Counted from the stretch's first letter, positions 16,593 through 28,087 are shown. The stretch: DNA of 64,000 nt from UBA5239 sp031548025 (GCA_031548025.1 JAVBRM010000100.1:1-64000); one strand, 5' to 3'. The notes: generated from the sequence alone by a model not told the origin. Made by a program: numbers and translations.

Positions 16593-18521
16593 ATGAAACT
16601 TACGGGAATATTAACAGCAGGCGTGTTGCTGAGCCTATTGCTTTGCTCCTGTGCTTCAAGTTCCCGTATGCTCCGCCTCTCGCCATTGAATGATTCCGGA
16701 AAAAATATCGACCTGAATACCTCGCTCGTCAATATCTGGCCGCTGTATTATCAGCACAACGAATATGTTACAGCACTCTGGCCGTTGTTCGATTACGACG
16801 CACAGGGCTTTGCCATCCGTCCGTTTTACAACCGCGAGGGCGACGACCACTCCATATTGTTTCCGCTTTCCAGCTGGAACTGCCAGACCGGACGCGGCAT
16901 GGCTCTGAACACTTTCTGGGGGCCCCGGCATTTCTTTTTTATTCCGTTGTATTACCAGAACCGGAATTTTTACAGTATTCTGCTGCCGCTCAGCGCTTGG
17001 TGGACCGGCGAGAACCGGGCCTGGATCGTCAATACTTACTGGAATGAAGACCGCGATTTCGTATTTTTCCCGCTCTATTACCAGCTTGAAGACTCTTACA
17101 GCATTCTTTATCCGCTCAGCGCCTGGCAGAAGGATTTGAAATCCGGCAGAATCATCAATACCTCCTGGGATGCCAACAAGAAGATTTTGAACTTCTTTCC
17201 GCTTTACCGGTCCTCGCCGCATTTTAGCCATATCGCCAATGTTTATTGGTTTAAAAACGACAAAACCAGCGTGACCAATTATGGGTTCTTTCCGCTGTTT
17301 CACCACAATATCGGATTCCGCCAATGGCTGATTCCGTTCTATTATTATGAATATGCCGAAAAACCGAAATATACCGTCTTCACTCCGCTTTTCGGGTATA
17401 CCAGGGACGATGAAAAACTTCAAATGCTCAACATTCTGCTGGCCGCTTATTATTATAATGAAGGCAAAGACTGGAAGGTCCGCTCCATCTGCTGGCCGTT
17501 GATTTATCACGAATTCAAGGATAAGCGCGAACGCTTTCACATTCTGCCATTCTATTCATACGACACCCATTGGCCCGCGTTGGTCAATTGGACCCCCAAA
17601 GAAAGCCTCGGCAACGGCACCCGCAGCAATTTCAATATTCTGGGACCTTTCGGTTATCAGCAGACCATACGCCAATATGACCGTCCCAAAGAGTTGTTGC
17701 CGTTTCTCATGCCACCCTCAGGAACCACCCGGGGCAGTCTGGCCAAACTGGAGGAAAAAGATCATATCATGCTGGCGTTGTCCGCTTGGGGACGGGAAAA
17801 ATACCTGACTTGGCAGCCGGCTCATGAACGGACACTGCAAGAGGTTACCCGATTGCTCCGGCAGCGCCAAAACCGTCAGGACGCGAAAACACCGCAAGCC
17901 CGGGAACAGCTGGAAGAATGCAATCGTAATCTGGCAAATAAGTTGGCGCTGCTTCCGGGTACTGCGCCGGAAAGCACCAACGAAGAATTGACCAAGATGT
18001 TGCTTGATAAATATACCCAAATCACCGAAAGCACCTATCATCATCTGCTGCCTTTTTACCGCTTTCGCCGTTACGGCGACAATTATCACTGGCACTCAAT
18101 ATTTTACCTGTTGGGAAGCGGTTTTAAGGATCAGGAGTCTTATGGAATCAGGATCAATCCGTTTTTTTCTTATAAAAACCTGACTCAGGATTATCCGAAG
18201 CGTAGCGGCAATATTCCTTACCGGGAGTTGAATCTATTATGGCCGCTTTATCACACCAGCCGCGCCGGTGAGGAATCGGAATGGCACAGTTTGTTTTTCC
18301 TGGCCCGCGGCGAACAGAAAAACGATTATAGCGATTTCCGGATTCTGCATTATCTGTATCGCTATACTACCGAAAAGGATGCGGAGCAATATTCGGTTTT
18401 TCCCTTTATCACTTACCGGCAGAATGCCGAAAAAAGTCAATTTTCATTTTTGTGGCGGGTTTTCAATTATGAAAAGACCGCCGACGGCGCTTCCGGTCAT
18501 TTCTTTTTTATCCCTTGGTGA
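16593..18521 (+). CDS. Lipoprotein with aromatic FPLYY-type repeats, function unknown
   Basis: A 642-residue protein with a lipoprotein signal (hydrophobic core then LLLCSC; the Cys would be lipidated at about residue 19). The mature part is built of repeats of about 20-45 residues centred on a motif (F/W)-(F/I)-P-L-(Y/F)-Y, often followed by SILxPLSAW and NTxW: instances at roughly residues 50, 75, 108, 153, 199, 228, 257, 299 and again 490-610. Very high Tyr/Trp/Phe content suggests a beta-propeller or outer-membrane-associated beta structure. I do not recognise a named family with certainty. A helical, charged segment (about residues 400-480) interrupts the repeats. It lies between smpB and uup. 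Confidence 0.8.
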   Translation: MKLTGILTAGVLLSLLLCSCASSSRMLRLSPLNDSGKNIDLNTSLVNIWPLYYQHNEYVTALWPLFDYDAQGFAIRPFYNREGDDHSILFPLSSWNCQTGRGMALNTFWGPRHFFFIPLYYQNRNFYSILLPLSAWWTGENRAWIVNTYWNEDRDFVFFPLYYQLEDSYSILYPLSAWQKDLKSGRIINTSWDANKKILNFFPLYRSSPHFSHIANVYWFKNDKTSVTNYGFFPLFHHNIGFRQWLIPFYYYEYAEKPKYTVFTPLFGYTRDDEKLQMLNILLAAYYYNEGKDWKVRSICWPLIYHEFKDKRERFHILPFYSYDTHWPALVNWTPKESLGNGTRSNFNILGPFGYQQTIRQYDRPKELLPFLMPPSGTTRGSLAKLEEKDHIMLALSAWGREKYLTWQPAHERTLQEVTRLLRQRQNRQDAKTPQAREQLEECNRNLANKLALLPGTAPESTNEELTKMLLDKYTQITESTYHHLLPFYRFRRYGDNYHWHSIFYLLGSGFKDQESYGIRINPFFSYKNLTQDYPKRSGNIPYRELNLLWPLYHTSRAGEESEWHSLFFLARGEQKNDYSDFRILHYLYRYTTEKDAEQYSVFPFITYRQNAEKSQFSFLWRVFNYEKTADGASGHFFFIPW

Positions 18522-18526
18522 GGCAT

Positions 18527-20376
<1,850 letters not shown>

Positions 20377-20386
<10 letters not shown>

Positions 20387-21558
20387 GTAACTACGACGCA
20401 ACCATGCGGCGGCAATTCAAATCTTTCCAAAGCCGTTTTTTCGCCGGTAAAGAGATCGATACCGGGATTTTCTCCGGCAGTAACTACTTGCCGTGACTCA
20501 TCCGACAAGTTGAAATAAGCAATTGCTTCGCCACCATCGACAAGGCGCTTACTATAGCGGAGAAGCCGGTCGCCCGCAGGAGTAATTTCCGGCTGGGTGC
20601 ATAGCGGGTCCTGATCGATAGCGATGACTCCGTCATTGGTCAACAGCCGGTAAGTAACCTCATCCATTCCGGCCAGGTCGCAGCTCAGCAACAGCGGCGC
20701 GGAATACATACTCCAAAGCACAAACTGAGTTTTCTGCTCCTCAAATGTCAGACGGCTTTTGCGATAACTCGCGTTCAGCGTTCCCGGCGTGCCGATATCG
20801 CCGACCTGCAACATATCGAGGTCATTCCAGCGCCCCGGACCGGCGAAAGCCATCCAGCGCGGCGCTATTTCAAAGCCAATGCGGGCAATGGATTCCCAAG
20901 TATCGTGGATATCTCCACCGATACGCCACATCCGGGCGTATTTCGAGATTTCCGTCATATTCTCATAAGGAGTGGTGTTCGAGAGACTTAATGTTATTTC
21001 TCTTTGTGCGAGATTCAGGTCGTTGGCTATGCGCTTGACGGTGGGAATGTCGTTGGGATTCCAATCCACCTTGACGAAATCCACTTCCCAGTCGCTCCAC
21101 TGGCGGACATCCGCATCGAAACGCCACTCGGAGCCGATCCGGTAGACACCCCGGTTGCGCCCCTCGGGATAAGTACCATAAACCTGGTATTTCTGACGGC
21201 GCTCGCTCTCCGGCATGCGCAACGGTATTTCCCGGCCGGCATCGGTCGTGCCGCCGATAAACCCGGCGTAACTGCAAATCCACGGGGTTGAATAAATCCC
21301 GAATTTCAGGTCCAACGCATGGATATAATCCCCCAGCGCCTTCATATCCGGGAAACGTTCATTGCCCTGAATGGCTCCGTACTCCCCTCCCCGTTCGCCC
21401 TGCCAACAATCATCGATATTGATATACTTCCAGCCATGCGCGGCCAACCCGCGTTCACTCATCCCCTTGGCCGCTCCCCGAATTCGCTCATCGCTGACTC
21501 CCTCCGAGAAGCAATACCAACTGTTCCACCCCATCGGCGGGGTCAAAAATCTGTTCAT
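20377..21558 (-). CDS. GH27 alpha-galactosidase-like enzyme
   Basis: A retaining glycosidase of clan GH-D, 393 residues. Seen: the family start LTPPMGWNSWYCFSEG, YINIDDCWQG near residue 47, the nucleophile region DFVKVDWN (Asp, near residue 164) and the acid/base region RWNDLDMLQVG (Asp near residue 248), then the carboxy-terminal beta domain. There is no signal peptide, so it probably acts inside the cell. It is the last gene of the operon LacI-SGNH-pseudopilin-DUF4091-GH27 and starts 18 bp after the DUF4091 gene. Substrate is probably alpha-galactosides, though alpha-N-acetylgalactosaminidase or isomaltodextranase activity cannot be excluded. Confidence 0.9.
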
Positions 21559-21576
21559 CTGTTAATCTCTCTTGAT

Positions 21577-24500
21577 TTATTTTAATTCAGGAATGGCTTT
21601 GAATAATGCGTTGATATGGGTAATCAAGTTCAATCTTTCCCGGTCATAGCGCTCGTTTTCCCATTTTGAACTCAGAACAATTTCGTCTTTTTTGTACTGT
21701 TTCAGGTCGTTAATGACATCCTTGCGCAGTTCTTCCAGATAACTCCGGGCCCGGTCCAAGGCCTCGCCGGATTTGCCAAGTTCTCCGGCCTTGGCGATCA
21801 GTTGCTCCAGAGTGTAGGCGTAACGGTAGTCGTTCCAACCGGCGCTCATCGATTCGTATTGTATGGTATCGATCGGCCCGCCCGGCATCGGATAGAACAA
21901 ACACCAGTCCTTGCCCTCGCCCCGGCCGTCCAGGTCGTTCCAGGCGTTGCGGATCGGATATCCGGCAAAATACCACTGGCCTTCCAGCCCCGATTTCCAG
22001 AAGAAGAAACCCGACCGAAAACGCGCGGGAGCAAAATATTCCCGGCAGCCGTTGGAGTAGAAAAAGTATTTGGCGTTGATCGAGCGGCAGAACGGAATAT
22101 TGGTTTCCGGAAACACATTGGTCATAGCAAATGTGCAAATACCGTCGGCCAGAAAATCCTTGAGCGCCTCCCCGGCTTGAATCGTGATGGTCGTCTGGAA
22201 TTTCATATCGGGACAACTTTTCCGCAGATCGGCAAAAATCTTTTTGGCGTCTTCCTGTTTTTCCTTGCTGAACGGTTCATCAACCGGATAATGGTAGATG
22301 GGAGGATAGTTTTTCTCCCTGGCCAATTTGTATAACAGTTTGGCCCGGGGCGGATCCAGGGTCACAATCAACGGCAGTCCCGGCCAGGTTTCGATGGCAT
22401 ACCCCAGGATTCTCTCGATCTGGGACATATCGTGAACTCTTTTGCCGTTAAGTTGTTTCCAGAGTTGCGGAAATGAAAAGAGCACCACTCCGTTCATGCC
22501 GTGTTCGGCCATATTTTTGAAATCGGCCTTGATCTCGTCGTCGCCGCGTTCAAAGATCGAGTAACTGGCGCTGGCAAAGAAATTCGGGTGCTGCCGCAAT
22601 TTGAAATCATGAACCGTCACCAGTACCTCCATTTGCCGGACCGGCCCCCCCTGAGGCGTCACCGTCACGCTGGAGCGGTAGACTCCGGGCTTGGCCTGTT
22701 CCGGAATATGGAAGGACAGGAAATACTGCTGTGTTTTTTCTGCCCTCACACTCCAAGGCCGGTTCGGCATCAGTAATTCGGGGGTCCGCTGATACTGGAA
22801 TGTATTGTGCGAACCCATAGCGCCGGCCATTTGCGGCCAGATCTTGATTCGCCGCACCCATGGCGCCGGAATTTTACTGCCATCCGGCCCGATGAACTCA
22901 CTCGCGGCAACCTCGACATGCTTTTGCAGTTGCAATGTATGCAGTGCAAATGAAGTCACCATCCTTTCGCCCGGCGTTCCGTCCAGTTTCAAAGTGGAAA
23001 CAATTTCCTTGCGGGCCGGAATCCGGTCATCCATCACCCGCTCCAGCGGACACGGCGCAAACAAGACATAACCGTCTTTTTTCTCCTGAACCGTAAATTC
23101 AGTCGTGAAATTTTGCGTATCCGTCGACGGGATCAAGGTAAAGCGCCCCTGTCTTTTGGGCGCGCCCAGGTCGATGCTGAGCCTTTCTTCTTCTTTCCGG
23201 TACGCTTCCAGTTCGGTTACCGGATAAACCAACAGTCCATTGACCACCCAAGTGGTAGGACCATCAAAAGCAAGTTCGATCCCCTTCCCATCTGCCTGAA
23301 CTTCGAATTCATGACTGATAATATCCTCAAACTTCATGGTTCCGGCATGTGGTACCTGCAGTTTTCCCTGAGCATAAATCTGAAATTCCGGTACTTGATA
23401 ATCGACATCGCCGGAGCGTACGAGAATCCGGTATAACCCTTTGGGAACTTTCAGTTTGAATACTGTTTTGCTGGTTCCGGCGATAAAATCCCGATCCAAA
23501 GCATTGCTGCCGAGCCGGTCTCCGAATATCAATCCGGTATTTTGCACAAACCCATAACCGGAACGCTCATTATAAACCGTATTCGTTGTAATTCGAGTAT
23601 AACCGGGTTGAAGCGCTGAATCTTCCGGCCCGAAGTCGAAGCGGAAACTGCCTGCCGGATATTGTTCATTCTGCAATGCTGCAGGCTTGATTTTAGTCGA
23701 ATCGCTGACTTCCAGTTCGCAAACCCGGCACAATGCCGAACTGCTGCGGGTAATGTTCAGTCTGATTTTTTCGGCGGTAACCTGGGGAAATTTCAACATG
23801 ACGACCGATAGATTGCGCTTTGCGGTTTCCGCGGGCTTAGTGGCCCAGTCCGGAAGGTTGTCTTTGTGCCCTTTGAATTCCTTGAGCTGGTGCCATTTCT
23901 CTTCGTTAAAATATTCGATGGAAAAATCATCCAGCAAACCATCACCGTTACGCAAAGTCACCAGATATAATTTGATGGTGTCAAACTGTTGCAGCTTGCC
24001 GAAATCACCCTCGATCCATTGAGGTGGCCGGCTTTTAAAGGCACTGCACCAATACCCGGAACCGTCGATTTCCCAGTCAAACGCCTTGGCGGCAAATGAA
24101 CGGTGCTTGGTCTCCTCCGAGCTGGCCGAAGCTTTTTCGATCCGGATTTTTCCGGCGTCATCAGTACCGCCCTGTCCGCTTTTACCCCAAAGCTCCAACT
24201 CGCGTACATGGACCGCCGGATTTGCCGAATTGTGAGTCACTGTCAGACGACAGAAACGCATCAGAGTCGGCTTAATCGGAAACGCCACCAGGTCTCGTCC
24301 TCCATCTTCCGTATGGTCTGCCAACAGTTGCCATTCATTGCCATCAACCGAATACTCAACTTTATATTTGTAAGTACGTCCTTCAAAAAAATAAATTTTG
24401 ACCTGGTCGATCTCTACCGGTTCCAGCATTCTAACCGTAAAGTGCTGGGGATATGGCCCCGCACCCCAGTAATTTTTCAGGTCGCCGTCAATAACCTTGA

Positions 24501-24633
24501 CCGCGTTTCCCCCGGAACACTCACTGATTATGCCGCCGTTTTTGCTCAAAGCGTAATTAACCTCATTGTCGGCAGCCATACCGGCGTTCAGTACCGCCAG
24601 TATTCCGGCGATCAACAGCTTTCTGATTTTCAT
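21577..24633 (-). CDS. Secreted DUF4091/GH123-like glycoside hydrolase with two discoidin (F5/8C) domains
   Basis: 1018 residues with a signal peptide (IRKLLIAGILAVLNAGMA). Two F5/8 type C-like carbohydrate-binding domains occupy residues 22-152 (KVIDGDLKNYWGA, FCRLTVTHNSANPAVHVRELELWG) and 165-312. A malectin-like segment follows (residues 330-475: FDFGPEDSALQPGYTRIT). The carboxy-terminal TIM barrel (about residues 660-1000) resembles the DUF4091 family, with YPVDEPFSKE near residue 790, where the acidic residues are candidate catalysts, and YESMSAGWNDYRYAYTLEQL near residue 940, a DUF4091 hallmark. It starts 14 bp after the pseudopilin gene. Substrate unknown; co-transcription with GH27 suggests a galactose-containing glycan. 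Confidence 0.85.
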   Translation of the reverse strand: MKIRKLLIAGILAVLNAGMAADNEVNYALSKNGGIISECSGGNAVKVIDGDLKNYWGAGPYPQHFTVRMLEPVEIDQVKIYFFEGRTYKYKVEYSVDGNEWQLLADHTEDGGRDLVAFPIKPTLMRFCRLTVTHNSANPAVHVRELELWGKSGQGGTDDAGKIRIEKASASSEETKHRSFAAKAFDWEIDGSGYWCSAFKSRPPQWIEGDFGKLQQFDTIKLYLVTLRNGDGLLDDFSIEYFNEEKWHQLKEFKGHKDNLPDWATKPAETAKRNLSVVMLKFPQVTAEKIRLNITRSSSALCRVCELEVSDSTKIKPAALQNEQYPAGSFRFDFGPEDSALQPGYTRITTNTVYNERSGYGFVQNTGLIFGDRLGSNALDRDFIAGTSKTVFKLKVPKGLYRILVRSGDVDYQVPEFQIYAQGKLQVPHAGTMKFEDIISHEFEVQADGKGIELAFDGPTTWVVNGLLVYPVTELEAYRKEEERLSIDLGAPKRQGRFTLIPSTDTQNFTTEFTVQEKKDGYVLFAPCPLERVMDDRIPARKEIVSTLKLDGTPGERMVTSFALHTLQLQKHVEVAASEFIGPDGSKIPAPWVRRIKIWPQMAGAMGSHNTFQYQRTPELLMPNRPWSVRAEKTQQYFLSFHIPEQAKPGVYRSSVTVTPQGGPVRQMEVLVTVHDFKLRQHPNFFASASYSIFERGDDEIKADFKNMAEHGMNGVVLFSFPQLWKQLNGKRVHDMSQIERILGYAIETWPGLPLIVTLDPPRAKLLYKLAREKNYPPIYHYPVDEPFSKEKQEDAKKIFADLRKSCPDMKFQTTITIQAGEALKDFLADGICTFAMTNVFPETNIPFCRSINAKYFFYSNGCREYFAPARFRSGFFFWKSGLEGQWYFAGYPIRNAWNDLDGRGEGKDWCLFYPMPGGPIDTIQYESMSAGWNDYRYAYTLEQLIAKAGELGKSGEALDRARSYLEELRKDVINDLKQYKKDEIVLSSKWENERYDRERLNLITHINALFKAIPELK

Positions 24634-24647
24634 AATATTTCCTTTTT

Positions 24648-25322
24648 TTAATATTCTTGCCAGAATAATATTTTGTCATTCGCAGCGGTCGCATTGACCG
24701 GAATTTTCGCCCATGTTACCGGAGCGGAATGTCCGTCGGCGAAACCGATATTCGCGGTATCACCCTTATGGCGACACGAAAGGCCGGTACGGTTGAATAC
24801 TCCGCCATATGAACACGTTATCCCATTGAATTTATCCGGTCCGGTATCACCGCACGTCATTCTCACCGCCGGATATTTAATCAACGAATACTTCAATTTC
24901 GCAAGCGTCAGGCTTCCGACATAATGCCCATTCAAAGTATAACTGAAATTCGGTGAATTATTGATGGTAATTCCATCCTTGCCATTATCCTCCCGCCTCC
25001 CCTTGGGGCATATCGCCACCTTCGGCAAATACCATTCGTTCGGTTTCAGAGTTTTAAAATAATCACCGATCCCGCCGTCCGCGGCTCCCCCAAAGAGATT
25101 ATTGGCGACTTGAGTCCCACATGGAGCCCACCCGGCAAAGTCGTCGACATACATGCGCACCGCCATGATGACCTGCTTGGTATTGGACAGACACTTGGAA
25201 GTCTGGGCTGTTTCCCGAGCCTGGTTCAACGCCGGCAGCAGCAAGGCTGCAAGTATTGCAATAATCGCTATAACCACAAGAAGCTCAATGAGTGTAAAAT
25301 ATTTCGATCGGCAAATCTTCAT
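24648..25322 (-). CDS. Pseudopilin-like protein (prepilin amino-terminus, H-x9-DG domain), cassette A
   Basis: The type IV pilin-like amino-terminus FTLIELLVVIAIIAILA carries the Glu at position 5 after the expected cleavage point, but the residue before Phe is Tyr rather than Gly. After the transmembrane helix comes LLPALNQARETAQTSKCLSN, a conserved alpha linker, and the globular domain ends with RHKGDTANIGFADGHS, the H-x9-DG signature found in large PVC-group pseudopilin families. The ATG at 25322 (AGGTTATG) gives 224 residues; another ATG at 25346 overlaps the SGNH gene. The function is presumed export or anchoring linked to a type II-like machinery, not demonstrated. Confidence 0.88.
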   Translation of the reverse strand: MKICRSKYFTLIELLVVIAIIAILAALLLPALNQARETAQTSKCLSNTKQVIMAVRMYVDDFAGWAPCGTQVANNLFGGAADGGIGDYFKTLKPNEWYLPKVAICPKGRREDNGKDGITINNSPNFSYTLNGHYVGSLTLAKLKYSLIKYPAVRMTCGDTGPDKFNGITCSYGGVFNRTGLSCRHKGDTANIGFADGHSAPVTWAKIPVNATAANDKILFWQEY

Positions 25323-25335
25323 AACCTGACAATTC

Positions 25336-26184
25336 CTATTTTTCATTATTTTCTATTACGATACGGTGTATATAATCTCCCAGGGATAAACCTGCGGCGG
25401 AAGCCTTGTCCAACAGTGCCCGGTATTCGGCAACAGTAAATTGAATTCTCACATTTTCCACGCCTCGCATGCTATCCCAAGTTTGTTCCGTTTTTTCCAT
25501 CTGCGCGTCGCTCAGGCCGAAAGCCCGAAGTATGCTTGTGGCCATCATCATGTATCCCTGGAGTTCCATATGGACTCCATCGGTAGTAAGAAGATTTCCT
25601 TTCAGCTCGGGATATTGTTTTTTTATGTCCTTGATTTTCTGTTTCATATCGGCATTCAGATCGATGAGCGGACAACCTTTTTCAGTAGCCAGTTCCCGCA
25701 GGAAACTATTGTATTCATCCAGCTTCCGGTTGTTTTCATTAGCGGGATCTTCCCCGGTCATCGTCGCAGTCATAATATAAACTTTAATACCGGCATTTTG
25801 AACTTTATCAACCAATGTCCGGATATTCTCCCGGTATTTCTCAAGAGATATTCCCCTTGGACCGTGCCAAACGTCATTGACTCCGCAACTCAATAACATG
25901 ATATCGGGTTTCCTGGCAATGATATCCCGATCAACCCGTTCCAACATCTGATCCGACTTGTGTCCGCCGATTCCGGCTGGGATTTTACCAGCCTTGATAC
26001 CATTGGCCTGCAGTCCGGCGATAACCAGGTTGATATAGCCCAGAGAGCGATTTCCCTGCGCTGTTATGGAGTCACCGAGAAAGGCGATTTTTTCTCCTTC
26101 GGTAATCTTGATGTCAGCCCTTAACGATAAAACAACTCCGACCATTAAAACCAGAACAACGGGTATAATCTTTCTGTGCTTCAT
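25336..26184 (-). CDS. Secreted SGNH/GDSL hydrolase with a ribbon-helix-helix-like tail
   Basis: 282 residues with a signal peptide (IIPVVLVLMVGVVLSLRA). The esterase core has block I FLGDSITAQG (Ser near residue 37), block III GVNDVWHG (Asn near residue 103) and block V DGVHMELQGY (Asp/His near residue 205). SGNH enzymes deacylate sugars, so a carbohydrate esterase is likely. The last 40 residues (NVRIQFTVAEYRALLDKASA then LSLGDYIHRIVI) are not part of the SGNH fold and resemble an RHH domain, which is odd in an exported protein. It follows the LacI gene by 19 bp and precedes the pseudopilin. Confidence 0.88.
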   Translation of the reverse strand: MKHRKIIPVVLVLMVGVVLSLRADIKITEGEKIAFLGDSITAQGNRSLGYINLVIAGLQANGIKAGKIPAGIGGHKSDQMLERVDRDIIARKPDIMLLSCGVNDVWHGPRGISLEKYRENIRTLVDKVQNAGIKVYIMTATMTGEDPANENNRKLDEYNSFLRELATEKGCPLIDLNADMKQKIKDIKKQYPELKGNLLTTDGVHMELQGYMMMATSILRAFGLSDAQMEKTEQTWDSMRGVENVRIQFTVAEYRALLDKASAAGLSLGDYIHRIVIENNEK

Positions 26185-26203
26185 TTTCCATAACTCCTTG
26201 TTT

Positions 26204-27223
26204 TCAGGTTGATTGTCGGCAAATCAACTGTGGATTGATATTGATTATTCTGTTTTCCTTCAGTTCTTCCTGCAAACCGATAACTTCAAGCAGCAATTTA
26301 ACCAATTCACCGGCGACCGTTTCCGTAACCTGGTCAATTGTGGATAGTTCCGGACGGGAGTATTCGGCGAACGGCTCATTGTCGTGACCGATAATCGCGA
26401 TGTCTTCCGGTACCCGGATACCGCGCTCCGCCAGGAGTCCCAGCATCATCAGAGCCTGCAAATCATTCTGCATAATCAGAGCATCGACTTTCTTGGGAAT
26501 GATTACTTCATCAATGGCTTTCGCCGCAGATTCTTTCAGCGTCCCGATTTGGCCGGCAAGGTTGATAATGATGCGCCGTTCTTCCGATATTGCCGAATTA
26601 TAGCCATCAATCCGAGATCCGATGGTAACAATGCAGGGCGAGGCAGTCAAGAATAAGCCAATCCGTTCCCGGACGCCCTGCCTGAGATAATTGACCGCGG
26701 AAGCAATTCCATTGCTGAAATCCACATTCACACAGGCATACGGTTTATCCAGGTGGGGTATCCCCTGATAAACGATATTATTCTCGCCGTCAAACAATTC
26801 CCGGAAACGCGCGGTCTGGCCGACGTAATCATGCGACATAAAGATAATTCCGTCAACTCCATGCTGCTTTAATACTTTATAATTTTCATAAAGAATCTCA
26901 ATATTTTCATGGGCTTCGGCGATAACTACCCGGTAGCCACGGAGGGCGATATGACGTTCAAGTTCCGCCAGCAAGCGCGAAATTACCGGAGGCTGGCAAC
27001 TGTCGACCAGAATTCCGATCAGTTTGGATGATTGCCCGACCAAAGCGCGGGCATGGATATTCGGGATATAGTTGTATTTGGCGGCGGTTTTGCGAATCAG
27101 CTCGGCCTTGTCGGGCCGGACGCCAATACTGGTGCAATTGTTGTTGCCCAATATTTTAGACACAGCAGCCACGGAAACTCCGGTTTCTTTGGCGATATCG
27201 ATCAGTCTGATTTTTCGAGTCAT
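26204..27223 (-). CDS. LacI-family transcriptional repressor, cassette A
   Basis: 339 residues. The amino-terminal LacI helix-turn-helix reads IRLIDIAKETGVSVAAVSKIL, and the hinge region (NIHARALVGQSSKLIGILV) leads into a periplasmic-binding-protein-like effector domain ending AIIGHDNEPFAEYSRPELSTI. The helix-turn-helix contains a short insertion (NNNCTSIGVRPDKAE) between the second helix and hinge. Effector unknown. It is first in an operon with the SGNH, pseudopilin, DUF4091 and GH27 genes. A perfect palindrome lies between its promoter and start codon, so autorepression of the whole cassette is likely. Confidence 0.93.
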   Translation of the reverse strand: MTRKIRLIDIAKETGVSVAAVSKILGNNNCTSIGVRPDKAELIRKTAAKYNYIPNIHARALVGQSSKLIGILVDSCQPPVISRLLAELERHIALRGYRVVIAEAHENIEILYENYKVLKQHGVDGIIFMSHDYVGQTARFRELFDGENNIVYQGIPHLDKPYACVNVDFSNGIASAVNYLRQGVRERIGLFLTASPCIVTIGSRIDGYNSAISEERRIIINLAGQIGTLKESAAKAIDEVIIPKKVDALIMQNDLQALMMLGLLAERGIRVPEDIAIIGHDNEPFAEYSRPELSTIDQVTETVAGELVKLLLEVIGLQEELKENRIININPQLICRQST

Positions 27224-27235
27224 GAAGCCTCACCT

Positions 27236-27291
27236 TATAAAACGTTTTATATGCTAATTAAGATTATACAGGCCACCATAAAAAATGTCAA
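27236..27291 (-). promoter_or_regulatory. Consensus promoter plus LacI-type operator, cassette A
   Basis: On the minus strand TTGACA (27291-27286), a 17-bp spacer and TATAAT (27268-27263) form a perfect sigma-70 promoter. The 16-bp perfect palindrome TATAAAACGTTTTATA at 27236-27251, with the central CG typical of LacI-family sites, lies just after the expected start point (about +5 to +20) and 12 bp before the repressor start codon. Confidence 0.8.
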
Positions 27292-27330
27292 TAGGTTGAA
27301 TAAAAAAATTCAGTAAATTTTCAGTAATGA

Positions 27331-27883
27331 TGTAATGGGCCACTCAAAATTCTTTTAACCACGGAATGCACGGAATTTCACGGCGCGGCGTAGCCGCAAC
27401 CAAAAAAGATTAACCACGGAAACCACGGAAACCACGGAATTTTTTTTAAATTAATGACTTACGATTTGTTACGTGCTATATTCTTCGCAAAAAAACAAGA
27501 AAAGCCGGGATAGTAGTACGGAAGGGGGAATGCGAGGAACTGCGCGTTCCTCGCGCACCAGCGGCCGAACATCGGCTTCGATTATTCCTTGGGAGAAAAG
27601 TCTTTTTTTCGCAAGGGACAACCGAACGGATTCGGTTTTCCCTTCGCAAACCTCTTTCCGATCCTACCGGTAGGCCTATGCCGAAACGGCAAAGCCTGGA
27701 AATGGGGTCGAGGGGAAAACCTGTGCTGAACAGGTTTCCCCCCGGTCAATATTGTTGAACAGAATCTTCGTAGCGGATCGTATCCGCCGAGGGTGCGCGA
27801 GGGACGAGAAGTCCATCGCATTTCTCCCTTTTCGTGAATTTCCGTGGCTTCCGTGGTTAAAAAATCTTGAGTGGCCGATTACA
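27331..27883. mobile_element. MITE-like non-coding element with terminal inverted repeats
   Basis: The ends are inverted copies: left TGTAATGGGCCACTCAA then TTTTAACCACGGAA (27331-27366), right the complement of TGTAATCGGCCACTCAA then TTTTAACCACGGAA (27848-27883), about 40 bp with few mismatches. GTAATGA flanks both sides (27324-27330 and 27884-27890), a probable target duplication; the match can be read as CAGTAATGAT if the last terminal bases are counted. Inside are ACCACGGAA direct repeats (27413-27439) and at least five small hairpins, for example GAGGAAC/GTTCCTC, CCTACCGGTAGG, TGCCG-AAA-CGGCA, GGGGAAAACCTGT/ACAGGTTTCCCC and GCGGAT-CGT-ATCCGC. No reading frame of note. It separates the LacI promoter from the sensor kinase gene. 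Confidence 0.75.
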
Positions 27884-28087
27884 GTAATGATTTATTCGGG
27901 CACGAAATTATATTTTTATTTTGTATTACTTAAAAGACGTGCTATTTTATTAAATCGGGGCCAAATAGTTATTCAATCCGAATATATAAGAATAATTTTT
28001 TCTGTTGTTTTTTATATCTTCCGATTGTGGAAATGTTTCAATGGCCCGGTGATTCTAGAGTAATACACTAATCTTGGAGTGAGAGCC

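Noticed and set aside
21577..24633. GH123 assignment for the DUF4091 protein
   Set aside because: The barrel resembles it but the diagnostic GH123 catalytic Asp-Glu pair could not be confirmed by eye, so only a DUF4091/GH123-like call is made.
27413..27439. CRISPR-like direct repeats (ACCACGGAA)
   Set aside because: Repeats are contiguous and very short, with no unique spacers; they belong to the arms of the MITE-like element.
28079..28087. GTG start for the sensor kinase at 28079
   Set aside because: It lies inside the GGAG ribosome site; the TTG at 28088 has the better spacing.
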